Virus record (IMG/VR): IMGVR_UViG_3300033144_003902
Location: 1 to 40,961 of that record
DNA length: 40,961 nt
DNA from: a virus
Reading direction: 5' to 3' (one strand)
In this document: piece after piece, positions 20,843 through 27,837 of the stretch
Layout of the letters: each line of letters opens with the position of its first letter
How positions within the stretch are numbered: position 1 is the stretch's first letter
Made by a program: the position numbers and the translations under genes
Notes under the pieces: generated by a model
Seen by the model: only the letters and a program-made list of their open reading frames with translations
Told to the model about the DNA's origin: nothing
The model's database searches: none

Positions 20843-22386
20843 CTGGACCCCGCGTCCCTAACGCTGACGTCGAGGCCGATGGCGTTATCGAAGTCGCTGC
20901 CGGCCAGCTCTAGCCGGTACTTATGAAACCGGCCGCGGTGGCGAGCCGAGAAATGCCCGATGGAGCTAAGCGGGATCTTTTTGCCGAACACCGCGGCCTT
21001 CGACGGGGTTTCGAGCGTCGCGATCCGAATGGTGCTGCGGGCGTCGCCAACAGTCATGGGGCGAACGCCGTTCACCAGCGCGACCCTGCCGGGGACGTGG
21101 TTCTGGAGCCCGGTCTCGATAGTGACGTCCTTCGCCGCTCCGCTGAAGGCTCCGAACTGCGCCGACTGGTTCCACCCGCCGAGAGCGTACTCGCCCGCGC
21201 TGCCACCGACGTCGTCCATGTCGAACGCGGGGTTGTCCATCGGCACCGACGGGGAGTCCATGGTCGGCACGACCCTGACGAGGTATCTGCCGAGACAGTC
21301 CATGGCCTCGTCGCCGTGAGTGAATCGGTCCAGGGCGTGGTCGTAGATCAGCAGCTTGTTTGGATCGCCAGCAGCGTTGTGCCCGGCCCCCGCGTACGAG
21401 CAGAAGATCCTGGTCGAGTCCGGGTCGGCGACGACGCGAGCCCGGTAGGCGAAGCTCATGTCGATGTCCGCTGCGAACCACGAGTCCACCCGTTCCTTGC
21501 CAGCGGGCCGGGTGTCCATGAGGTCGAAGATCCGCCACCCTGCCTCGCTGTAGAAGAGGATCTGTCGACCGAAGGCCGCCGCCGCGCCGGGGATGACGCA
21601 GCCGTACTCGTGCTCCACCTTGGTGATCTCGAAAATATCCGAGCCGCCCCGATAGTCCATCCGGTGAATCGCGTTCTCGCGGAAGACCGCCCCCACCTCG
21701 GCGCCGCCGACCAGGGCCATGACCCATCCACCATCGCCTTCAAGTGCCTGCCGGTCGCTCTGCACTGCGGCCCGGTCGTCGGACAGGGGGTTCGGCCAGA
21801 AGAGCGGGTTGCCGATGCCGCCCCACGCCAGCCCGTTCGGAACGGCCCCCTGCAGCCCGTCGTAGTAGTTCCCCAGGATCAGGAACTGGCCCACGACGCC
21901 CATGTGCCGACAGCGTGGCACGTAGGGGCTCGCGGGAGTGCTGGCGTTGGCTACCGCGTCAAAGTCGGCAGAGATTCCCAGGTCGAAGTATTGGAGCGGG
22001 TCGTGCCAGTTGGTCGCGTAGACGACGTTCCCGAAGAGTTCGAATTCCCACCGCTGGCTGCCGGCATTGTTGACCGTGTAGGGGCCCGTAGCCCAATTCA
22101 CCGGCTCGGCGTCTTTCCCTGCGCCCCAGCGATACAGGGACCCTTCGCCAGGCGTCGCGGTCGAGGCTGTGCCCGCGAACACGTTGGAGTTTCGGCTCTT
22201 GTCACGGACGGAGATTGTCCCACGCACCTCCTGGTTGGCCACCGCGCTGTAGTCGGAGTCGCTGGTCCATCCGGGGAGCGGCCCGAAGCCGCCAGCAATG
22301 GGAACCGTGTTGAGGGCCTTCTCTACCCCAGGGTTCAGGATGGTAGACAGGTCGGGGCGCCAGTCCTTGAAGACGATCCGCGGCAA
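20839..22386 (-). CDS. Tail hub / packaged-DNA stabilisation protein (P22 gp10-like)
   Basis: A 515-residue protein. The start is TTG 22386, set by AGGAGG 5 bases upstream. It begins FKDWRPDLSTILNPGVEKALNTVPIAGGFGPLPGW, the typical opening of gp10-like hub proteins. It then repeats beta-propeller-like phrases: FGNVVYATNW, CRHMGVVGQFLILGNYYDG, WVMALVGGAEVGAVFRENAIHRMDY, ILFYSEAGWRIFDL, RARVVADPDSTRIFCSYAG, NKLLIYDHALDRFTHGDE. In P22 the homologous protein closes the portal channel and holds the tail machine. It follows the adaptor gene directly, as expected for a short tail. The fold call is from pattern recognition. Confidence 0.75.
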   Translation of the reverse strand: MPRIVFKDWRPDLSTILNPGVEKALNTVPIAGGFGPLPGWTSDSDYSAVANQEVRGTISVRDKSRNSNVFAGTASTATPGEGSLYRWGAGKDAEPVNWATGPYTVNNAGSQRWEFELFGNVVYATNWHDPLQYFDLGISADFDAVANASTPASPYVPRCRHMGVVGQFLILGNYYDGLQGAVPNGLAWGGIGNPLFWPNPLSDDRAAVQSDRQALEGDGGWVMALVGGAEVGAVFRENAIHRMDYRGGSDIFEITKVEHEYGCVIPGAAAAFGRQILFYSEAGWRIFDLMDTRPAGKERVDSWFAADIDMSFAYRARVVADPDSTRIFCSYAGAGHNAAGDPNKLLIYDHALDRFTHGDEAMDCLGRYLVRVVPTMDSPSVPMDNPAFDMDDVGGSAGEYALGGWNQSAQFGAFSGAAKDVTIETGLQNHVPGRVALVNGVRPMTVGDARSTIRIATLETPSKAAVFGKKIPLSSIGHFSARHRGRFHKYRLELAGSDFDNAIGLDVSVRDAGSR

Positions 22387-22395
22387 TGCGCCCTC

Positions 22396-23049
22396 CTAGA
22401 ATGCACGCTTGGGCGACGGGTCGCGCGAGTAGTCTGTGGTCACGCGCAGGTTCCCACCGCCAGTCCTGGCCCTCCATTCGAGCTTCTTCAGAGGCCCCAG
22501 CGCCTCGGCGAACTGAGCCTTGTAGACCATGGCTCCCTGGAGGTCCTCTCGGTAGAGCTTGCCCAACTCGCACGCACGCCACAGCAGACAGTCGATGCCG
22601 TTCGTGATGAGCCAGTTGCTCGCGGTCGTGTCGTCCAACGGCTCGATCAGCCGGTGATACCAGATTGAGTAGTCGAGGTCTTTCGGCGGCGTCGGGGTCA
22701 CGATTATATTGGTCCCGAGATGCCTGGCGACCTTCGGATACTCGCCGTCCAACAGAGCGCGCTTGATCCTCGTGTACTCCCGCGCGCTGCTGATCGTCAC
22801 GTCTTCTGGGCCTTGAGGGGTGTCGAATGAAATCCACTCCACCCAGAGGCAGTCGGCGGGCGGCGTGATCGTGAAGGTGGTCGCTAGAAGCGTGCCTGTC
22901 GCCTCGATCTCCGTGAACCGCCACCCCAGCTCACGAGACACGAATATCTCGGCGAGGCGTATGAAGTCCGGAATCTGGCCCTTCAGATCCGGCGCAACCA
23001 GCCAGTTGTCTACCTGCTCAACGAGATCGTCGATGTTCCGTAGGGGCAT
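22396..23049 (-). CDS. Head-tail adaptor protein (SU10 adaptor type)
   Basis: A 217-residue protein starting at ATG 23049, sharing the A with the previous TAA (TAATG). The N-terminal motif NWLVAPDLKGQIPDFIRLAEIFVSREL matches the W..R.DL...IPDFI.LAE..I.R.L signature of the SU10-type phage adaptor family. It continues with TFTITPPADCLWVEWISF, the usual 'LP.DFLE' strand, and SAREYTRIKRALLDGEYPKVARHLGTNIIVTPTPP. The C-terminal helical part (LLWRACELGKLYREDLQGAMVYKAQFAEALGPLKK) fits the portal-contacting helices. It forms the ring between portal and tail hub. Confidence 0.82.
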   Translation of the reverse strand: MPLRNIDDLVEQVDNWLVAPDLKGQIPDFIRLAEIFVSRELGWRFTEIEATGTLLATTFTITPPADCLWVEWISFDTPQGPEDVTISSAREYTRIKRALLDGEYPKVARHLGTNIIVTPTPPKDLDYSIWYHRLIEPLDDTTASNWLITNGIDCLLWRACELGKLYREDLQGAMVYKAQFAEALGPLKKLEWRARTGGGNLRVTTDYSRDPSPKRAF

Positions 23050-23498
23050 TACGCGCTCACCACCACGATGCCAGAGTTCTTGCTTTGGGTCACAGTGCGG
23101 CCAAAGGTCGTCGGATGCCCGCGCACCGGACGGTCGCTAACTCGCCCTGGGGCCGTGCGCAGGTAGAGGTACTCGGGGTCGTCCAGCTTCGCGGCGACGG
23201 CGGGCCAGTGGTCCTTGTTGTTCACGTTGATGCCTTCTTCGAAAAGCCACTTCTCTACCAGCACGAGGGGGATCGACGCGAGGCGCTTCCAGTCGCCATC
23301 CGGCGAGTAGCCCTTGTTCCCCGTCTCGGCCTCGGCCATGAGGCGCTTGTTGTTGTTGAGGATCGGCTCCACGTCCTGGACGTGGTGGTCGAATACTTCG
23401 CCGGTCGATGCCTGCTCGACCATGTGCTCGAAGATTCCACCAGGGGAGTCGTGGGACGCCCTGGCCATCCCATGGCGCTGGCGCGTGGACAGCCCCAT
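23049..23498 (-). CDS. Conserved connector-region protein, function unknown
   Basis: A 149-residue protein with ATG 23498 two bases after the upstream stop. It is rich in His and charged residues: SHDSPGGIFEHMVEQ, VFDHHVQDVEPILNNNKRLMAE, DWKRLASIPLVLVEKWLFEEGINVNNKDHWPAVAAKLDDPEYLYLRTAPGRV. The patterns (D/H)V.DVEPIL..NK.L, R.A.IPL...E.WL.EEGIN and LDDPEYL.LRT.PGR recur together in podovirus genomes between capsid and adaptor genes. No enzyme motif is clear. A head-completion or connector role is inferred from position. Confidence 0.72.
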   Translation of the reverse strand: MGLSTRQRHGMARASHDSPGGIFEHMVEQASTGEVFDHHVQDVEPILNNNKRLMAEAETGNKGYSPDGDWKRLASIPLVLVEKWLFEEGINVNNKDHWPAVAAKLDDPEYLYLRTAPGRVSDRPVRGHPTTFGRTVTQSKNSGIVVVSA

Positions 23499-23500
23499 GG

Positions 23501-23857
23501 CTACGGCGTTCCGGCTGCTGCTGCGGCCCCGCCTTCGTTCTCCAGCGGGTAGATGGAGAAAATCACGTCGGTGATGCCTTCGCGCTCGTAGGCGTAGTGG
23601 GTGTTCCCGTCGACTCGGAATACGACGCACGAGTGAGCCGGCACGAGGAATGACGTGCCGGTTCCGGGCGCCCTGTCGGCCGTCATCCCGATGACGTCAC
23701 CAAAGTTGATCCAGACACCGAACGCGACGGACGTAGTCACCGCAACGTACTTCGGCCGCTCGCCAGCGGCATTGACAGGAATTACCGAGGCGGCGCTGGC
23801 GTCGGCGGCGGTTCGACTGTGTCCAAGGCCGATCCCGAGCGATAGTGCTCCGCGCAT
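23501..23857 (-). CDS. Small head-region structural protein
   Basis: A 118-residue protein; ATG 23857 overlaps the previous TGA (TGATG). Beta-rich: YVAVTTSVAFGVWINFGDVIGM, TSFLVPAHSCVVFRVDGNTHYAYE, ITDVIFSIYPLENEGG, ending in an Ala-rich tail. This is the layout of small capsid-surface or connector proteins carried next to the capsid gene (one beta-sandwich, no membrane span). No family was recognised with certainty. Confidence 0.65.
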   Translation of the reverse strand: MRGALSLGIGLGHSRTAADASAASVIPVNAAGERPKYVAVTTSVAFGVWINFGDVIGMTADRAPGTGTSFLVPAHSCVVFRVDGNTHYAYEREGITDVIFSIYPLENEGGAAAAAGTP

Positions 23858-24978
23858 CAGATTTCCCTCAAGGCAATTTGGCAGTACAGCTCGCCGTTGG
23901 TGCCAGCGACGTCGCTGTCCAGGCCGATGACGTCGCCCGCTTCCATGTCGAGAGAGCTGGCGCTGATTTCTTCGCCGTCGAGCTGGAACTCTGTCGGCGG
24001 CAGGGGGTCGCCCGCAGAGGCGAGTGGCGCCTCAAACGTGACGGCTGCGGGAGTCGAGCCCTGCAGCACGTCTGTCCCGTTCTTCTCCACTGTGACGGTG
24101 GACAGCGCTCCGGTCTGCGCCTCCGAGAAGGCACCACCAACCGCCACCACGCGCGACCTGCGCAGCGCGATGGCGTACGCGATAGCGCTGGCATCACCGA
24201 CGCCCGCGAAGTACGCCAGGGAGTTCTGCTCGTTGTTCGGACGCTCTGGGCCTCGCTTGAAGACGACCGTCCACCAAATTTCGCCAGCCGTACCGTTCCC
24301 GTCCGACAGCAGCGTGAGCACCTCGTCCTTCTCGAAATGCAGTTTTTCGATCTCGCCAGGGCCGAATTCGTAAAAGACCCCGTCCTTGGCCGTATCCAAG
24401 TCCGCTGCTCCCACCTGGACCGTGACCCCGGTGGTGGCCCCATTGCGATAGAGCGTCAGGAGCGGGATGCCGTCCGCTGCCGTGTAGGCAACCCCGGCAA
24501 TACCCGCGACGTGGCCCGCGCCAAGAAACCCGGTGTGCGCGGACTCACTGCCCGCGCCAACGTCGGCGCTGTAGGCCGCCTGCATCACTTCGCTGGCATC
24601 GCCGCCGCCCTCGAATTCCATCCAGAAGCGCCGCTCGCCGCCCGTGGCGGAAGCGTTGGTGACGCGCAGCTCGCAAACGTCGCCAGCCGCGAATTCCAGG
24701 TCAAGTTTCTCGCCGTCGCTCGCGAGCCAAATGTCGCCATCACCAGCTGAGCCAGCCGCGATTGCGGTGGCAACGACGGCAGTAGAGGTGCCGTTCTTGT
24801 AGATCGTGAACTGGACGTTGTCGGCCTGGGCGCCGATCTGGACGCTGCCGATCCTGGCGAGGACCCCCGCGCGAGGCACCGTGACAGCGGCCCAATCGAC
24901 GTTGATCGTGTCGGCCGCGCCGATGTAGGCGTGGAGCTGAAACCTGTTGAGCGGGGCTACGTCTTCGACCAGCGGCAC
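23857..24978 (-). CDS. Beta-rich head or decoration protein with repeated modules, 373 aa
   Basis: GTG 24978 is chosen because GAGGAGG lies 5 bases upstream and the frame before it is non-coding hairpin sequence. The protein contains at least three similar beta-sandwich modules, each with a strand like RIGSVQIGAQADNVQFTIYKNGT, TLYRNGATTGVTVQVG or TVTVEKNGTDVLQGS. Each module is followed by a phrase such as GEKLDLEFAAGDVCELRV, EIEKLHFEKDEVLTLLS or LDMEAGDVIGLDS. The xKNGT / xxF.AGD.I.L pairing is typical of phage surface fibre or decoration domains. It directly follows the capsid gene, which supports capsid decoration; a head fibre is the alternative. Confidence 0.65.
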   Translation of the reverse strand: MPLVEDVAPLNRFQLHAYIGAADTINVDWAAVTVPRAGVLARIGSVQIGAQADNVQFTIYKNGTSTAVVATAIAAGSAGDGDIWLASDGEKLDLEFAAGDVCELRVTNASATGGERRFWMEFEGGGDASEVMQAAYSADVGAGSESAHTGFLGAGHVAGIAGVAYTAADGIPLLTLYRNGATTGVTVQVGAADLDTAKDGVFYEFGPGEIEKLHFEKDEVLTLLSDGNGTAGEIWWTVVFKRGPERPNNEQNSLAYFAGVGDASAIAYAIALRRSRVVAVGGAFSEAQTGALSTVTVEKNGTDVLQGSTPAAVTFEAPLASAGDPLPPTEFQLDGEEISASSLDMEAGDVIGLDSDVAGTNGELYCQIALREI

Positions 24979-25001
24979 CGCGGCCTCCTCGGCGGGGAAA
25001 C

Positions 25002-25024
25002 GGGAGGGGGCATGGCCCCCTCCC
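25002..25024 (-). terminator. Perfect 10-bp hairpin after the capsid gene
   Basis: GGGAGGGGGC (25002-25011) and GCCCCCTCCC (25015-25024) form a perfect 10-bp stem with a 3-base loop, between the capsid stop (25037) and the next start (24978). No T-tract follows, so it may be a partial terminator, an RNase barrier that keeps the capsid message abundant, or both. Confidence 0.6.
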
Positions 25025-25036
25025 CACCCCACCCCG

Positions 25037-26002
25037 TTACGAGTCGTTGACGTCGAAGATCGCCCCGGAGCCCTTCTCCTGGCAGGCTTCCAGGCTGTAC
25101 TCGACGTACAGAGCACGCTTGGTCGAGTCGCCCGTCTCTGCGAGCTTCTTCTGGAAGAACGCGCGCAGGTAGCAGACCTTCCAGAGGCTCAGGTCGAGGA
25201 CGAACACCGTCCGCTCCTGCTGGAAGCGGTTCGGCACGATCCGAACGTCGCCGAAGTCCGAAGCGTAGACGTCGATGGCCGCCGTCAGCTTCTTGTCCTC
25301 GGATGCGTCCGTGCGAGTGGCGTTCCCCGTGAATCCGGAGATCACCTGTTTGTTGAACGGCCCGCACATGACGAAGCTGGGCTCGCCGCCGACTGCCCAA
25401 GAGTCCCGCAGGACGCTCTTCAGCATCGACTCCTTCAGCGCGCGGTCGCCAGCCTCCGACCGAGCCGACCACACGCCACCAGCGGAGAAAGTCCCGTTGG
25501 TGGAGCCCGAGCCCTGGCTCGTGTTCGTCTGGATGTTCGTCTCGAGCGGGCCGAGCTTCCGGGCCGTCGGGGTCCCCGACTCGCCGTCTCCGGGGTCTGA
25601 AGCCCGGTTGCGAGTGAGGACCGCCTCCATGTCGCGCTTCAGCTCCTTGGCCTTCTTCGCGATCTGGTAGCCAGTCTCCTTGCCGCGGCCGGCGGTGTTG
25701 ACCGAATCCGACGTGCCGGAAACGATCACCGTCTTGGAGCTGATCTGGCTGATGTTCTGCAGCTTGATCGTCGCGGTGAAGCTGGGGGACGGAGCATCGT
25801 CGCCTTCGATCTGCGCGTTGTTTTCGTCCGCGGCGTCGAGGTCGTCCGTCTGCCATTCATGGAGCGTGGCGGTGCATGTACCCCGCTTGGCGTTCGTCAT
25901 GAACGGGGTCTGGATCGGAGAGATGTCATGGATCACATTCGCGAGGTCCTCGCGAATACCTATTTGGTCGTACGTCTCCACGGTTCCGGTGGGGATCGCC
26001 AT
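25037..26002 (-). CDS. Major capsid protein, SU10 / DUF5309 type
   Basis: A 321-residue protein; ATG 26002 shares its A with the scaffold TAA, with GGAGG about 10 bases upstream. The N-terminal block ETYDQIGIREDLANVIHDISPIQTPFMTNAKRG followed by ATLHEWQTDDL is the hallmark of the SU10-like capsid family (DUF5309), an HK97-fold shell protein. Later patterns also fit: KTVIVSGTSDSVN, ELKRDMEAVLTRN, SWAVGGEPSFVMCGPFNKQVISGF, DVYASDFGDVRIVPNRFQQERTVFVLDLSLWKVCYLRAF. It forms the icosahedral shell. The following intergenic hairpin probably helps keep its transcript level high. Confidence 0.9.
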   Translation of the reverse strand: MAIPTGTVETYDQIGIREDLANVIHDISPIQTPFMTNAKRGTCTATLHEWQTDDLDAADENNAQIEGDDAPSPSFTATIKLQNISQISSKTVIVSGTSDSVNTAGRGKETGYQIAKKAKELKRDMEAVLTRNRASDPGDGESGTPTARKLGPLETNIQTNTSQGSGSTNGTFSAGGVWSARSEAGDRALKESMLKSVLRDSWAVGGEPSFVMCGPFNKQVISGFTGNATRTDASEDKKLTAAIDVYASDFGDVRIVPNRFQQERTVFVLDLSLWKVCYLRAFFQKKLAETGDSTKRALYVEYSLEACQEKGSGAIFDVNDS

Positions 26003-27192
26003 TACAGTAAACCCTCCAGCGCCACGGCGGCGTCTTCGACCGACCCTGTGCGCTTGAGCCTGGCTTTCGCTGAGGCCCTTCTCTTTGCCGCCGCCGAACG
26101 AGGCTCCGCGCGAGCGGCGCCCCCTACACTCCTGCTGAGCGCGACCTTCTGCTTCGCGCCTCGAATTCGCTCCAAAGCCTTCGGCCTCGCGCCCTTGGCC
26201 TTGTGTCCGTGCATCGCATCCCAGATGACCATTACGTGTCGATGGTCGATGATGAGGTCGATCTCGCTATCCTCGAATCCGCGCACGTCCTTCAAGTAGG
26301 TCTTCATTTCGGACATTGCAGAGGTGGCGCGTTCCTGGTTCCGCCACGCAGGCATGACGCGCTGCAGCTTCACCATTTCGGCGGACGCCTGAGACTTCAG
26401 CCGAGAGTTGGTGTCCTCGTCCCTGGCGTCGGCATGGTTGCCGAGCTGGTCAAGCGCTTGGCGAATCTTCTCGTCGCGCGCCAGCCAGTTCTCCTTGCGA
26501 CGGAGAAACTCGTCCGGATCGAGGTCCCGGCGCATCGTGTCCCAATCCGGCTGCGCGCCCTGGACCTCCTTTATCAGTACCTGCACCAGGCCGGTGGCCC
26601 GATTCAGCTCTGCGTCGAGAGACGTCATGCGATCTGAGTGACTGGAGTCGAGTTCCAATCGGCGCGCGTCGAACTGCTCTGCCGCGGCAGTGGCGGCGGG
26701 CTGGTTCGCGTACTCGGTCAGCACAGTGGCGAGCGGGACGGCCACGCCGTCGGGGCCTTCGACCGTGACGTTGGCCGCGAGCTGGTCGACGTCGACTTCG
26801 AATTGCCCGGCCAGCTCGGCAAGCGTGAGAGGATCCCCCTCGCCCGGCTGCTCGTCTGGCGAAGGGGCTTCCCCCTCTATCCCCTCTGCGCTGACTACTT
26901 CCTCGTCGCCCTCTTCGACAACGGGCTCTTCGCCCTCGGCGGCGGCATCGACCGGCTCTTCGCCCTCCAGCTCTTCGTCGAGATCGGCGTCGGTAACGGG
27001 CTCTACTGCCGCCGCGGCATTCTTCGCGGCCTTCGGCCTGGGAGGCGTGGCCACGATGCGGCCTTGGCCGTCCCTGATCGGTGCGAGAGGAGCCTCTACC
27101 TCGCCGCCTGCGTCATCGAACCCTACTATGGCGTCGATTCGCGCAATCGGGTCACTGGGAAGCTCAACCTGCCCTGTCGGTATCCCCGCCAC
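26002..27192 (-). CDS. Scaffolding protein candidate
   Basis: A 396-residue protein from GTG 27192 (AAGG 9 bases upstream; 29-base overlap with the previous gene). The N-terminal third is very acidic (ELEGEEPVDAAAEGEEPVVE). The middle is helical and charged (FDARRLELDSSHSDRMTSLDAELNRATGLV). The C-terminal part has PDWDTMRRDLDPDEFLRRKENWLARDEKI, a phrase typical of scaffold-like proteins of SU10/podovirus capsids. It ends in a basic, Ala-rich tail (KRRASAKARLKRTGSVEDAAVAL) that may bind the capsid protein. The gene lies immediately before the capsid gene, the usual scaffold position. There is no protease motif. Confidence 0.72.
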   Translation of the reverse strand: MAGIPTGQVELPSDPIARIDAIVGFDDAGGEVEAPLAPIRDGQGRIVATPPRPKAAKNAAAAVEPVTDADLDEELEGEEPVDAAAEGEEPVVEEGDEEVVSAEGIEGEAPSPDEQPGEGDPLTLAELAGQFEVDVDQLAANVTVEGPDGVAVPLATVLTEYANQPAATAAAEQFDARRLELDSSHSDRMTSLDAELNRATGLVQVLIKEVQGAQPDWDTMRRDLDPDEFLRRKENWLARDEKIRQALDQLGNHADARDEDTNSRLKSQASAEMVKLQRVMPAWRNQERATSAMSEMKTYLKDVRGFEDSEIDLIIDHRHVMVIWDAMHGHKAKGARPKALERIRGAKQKVALSRSVGGAARAEPRSAAAKRRASAKARLKRTGSVEDAAVALEGLL

Positions 27193-27490
27193 CGGCCAGT
27201 ACCTTGGCCGCCATCACCTCCGCGACTTTCCCTGATTCCACTGTTCTTTGCAACCATAGTTGGAATGTTTGGCCGGCGTGCCACTCGTGCCAGATCCGCT
27301 CGCGCACCGAAGTCTCGTCCGGAGCGGTGCGACACCAGTTGCGAAAACAGCCCTCGCCATGTGCCGCGAGGGCCTTCTGGATCAGGGGATTGTCCAACAG
27401 GGTCTGGGCCTTATGTGCGTTGGCCTTCGACCTGTCGACGCGCTCAGCGATGGCCTCTTCCTGCTCCTGCAGCGATCCGGGCCCGTTCAC
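27164..27490 (-). CDS. Small conserved phage protein upstream of scaffold
   Basis: A 108-residue protein; GTG 27490 overlaps the previous stop (GTGA). It is helical and contains LLDNPLIQKALAAHGEGCFRNWCRTAPDETSVRERIWHEWHAGQTFQLWLQRTVESGK. The pattern W......D...R..IW...HA...F...L...V.SGK occurs in small phage proteins placed between portal and capsid genes. Function is unknown; a packaging or assembly accessory is likely from position. Its last 29 bases overlap the scaffold start. Confidence 0.68.
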   Translation of the reverse strand: MNGPGSLQEQEEAIAERVDRSKANAHKAQTLLDNPLIQKALAAHGEGCFRNWCRTAPDETSVRERIWHEWHAGQTFQLWLQRTVESGKVAEVMAAKVLAGGGDTDRAG

Positions 27491-27837
27491 TGCTCGTCGT
27501 CGTCCTCGACCCCGTCTTCGAAGAGGTCGGTGACGTCGTCCTCGACCTGGTCGGAGTCCTCGGTGAGGATTTCGTCCAACTCGTCGGCGTCATCGAGCGC
27601 CGGGTGGACTGCCTCGGGCTCGTCGGCGTCCTCGGCCTGCGTGACCGGCGTGGCCTCTTCGTAGGCGTGCAGCAGCCGCTTGATGTCGGACGTCAGGTAG
27701 CTGCCCTGCTTCTCGAGGCAGGCCCTTATCCCGGAGATCAACTCCTCGGCACGGCCGATCTGGGCCGCCAGGGCAGCCTTCTCCTCGGCGCACTTCTTCA
27801 GCTTGTTGTCGAGAGTTTCCACCGTTTCGTCTGTCAT
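27487..27837 (-). CDS. Acidic coiled-coil protein downstream of portal
   Basis: A 116-residue protein; ATG 27837 overlaps the portal stop (ATGA). The N-terminal half is a coiled coil (ETLDNKLKKCAEEKAALAAQIGRAEELISGIRACLEK). The C-terminal half is extremely acidic (DEILTEDSDQVEDDVTDLFEDGVEDDDEQ). It could bind the portal or the basic scaffold tail during assembly, or mimic DNA; none of these is shown. It contains no membrane span. Confidence 0.68.
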   Translation of the reverse strand: MTDETVETLDNKLKKCAEEKAALAAQIGRAEELISGIRACLEKQGSYLTSDIKRLLHAYEEATPVTQAEDADEPEAVHPALDDADELDEILTEDSDQVEDDVTDLFEDGVEDDDEQ

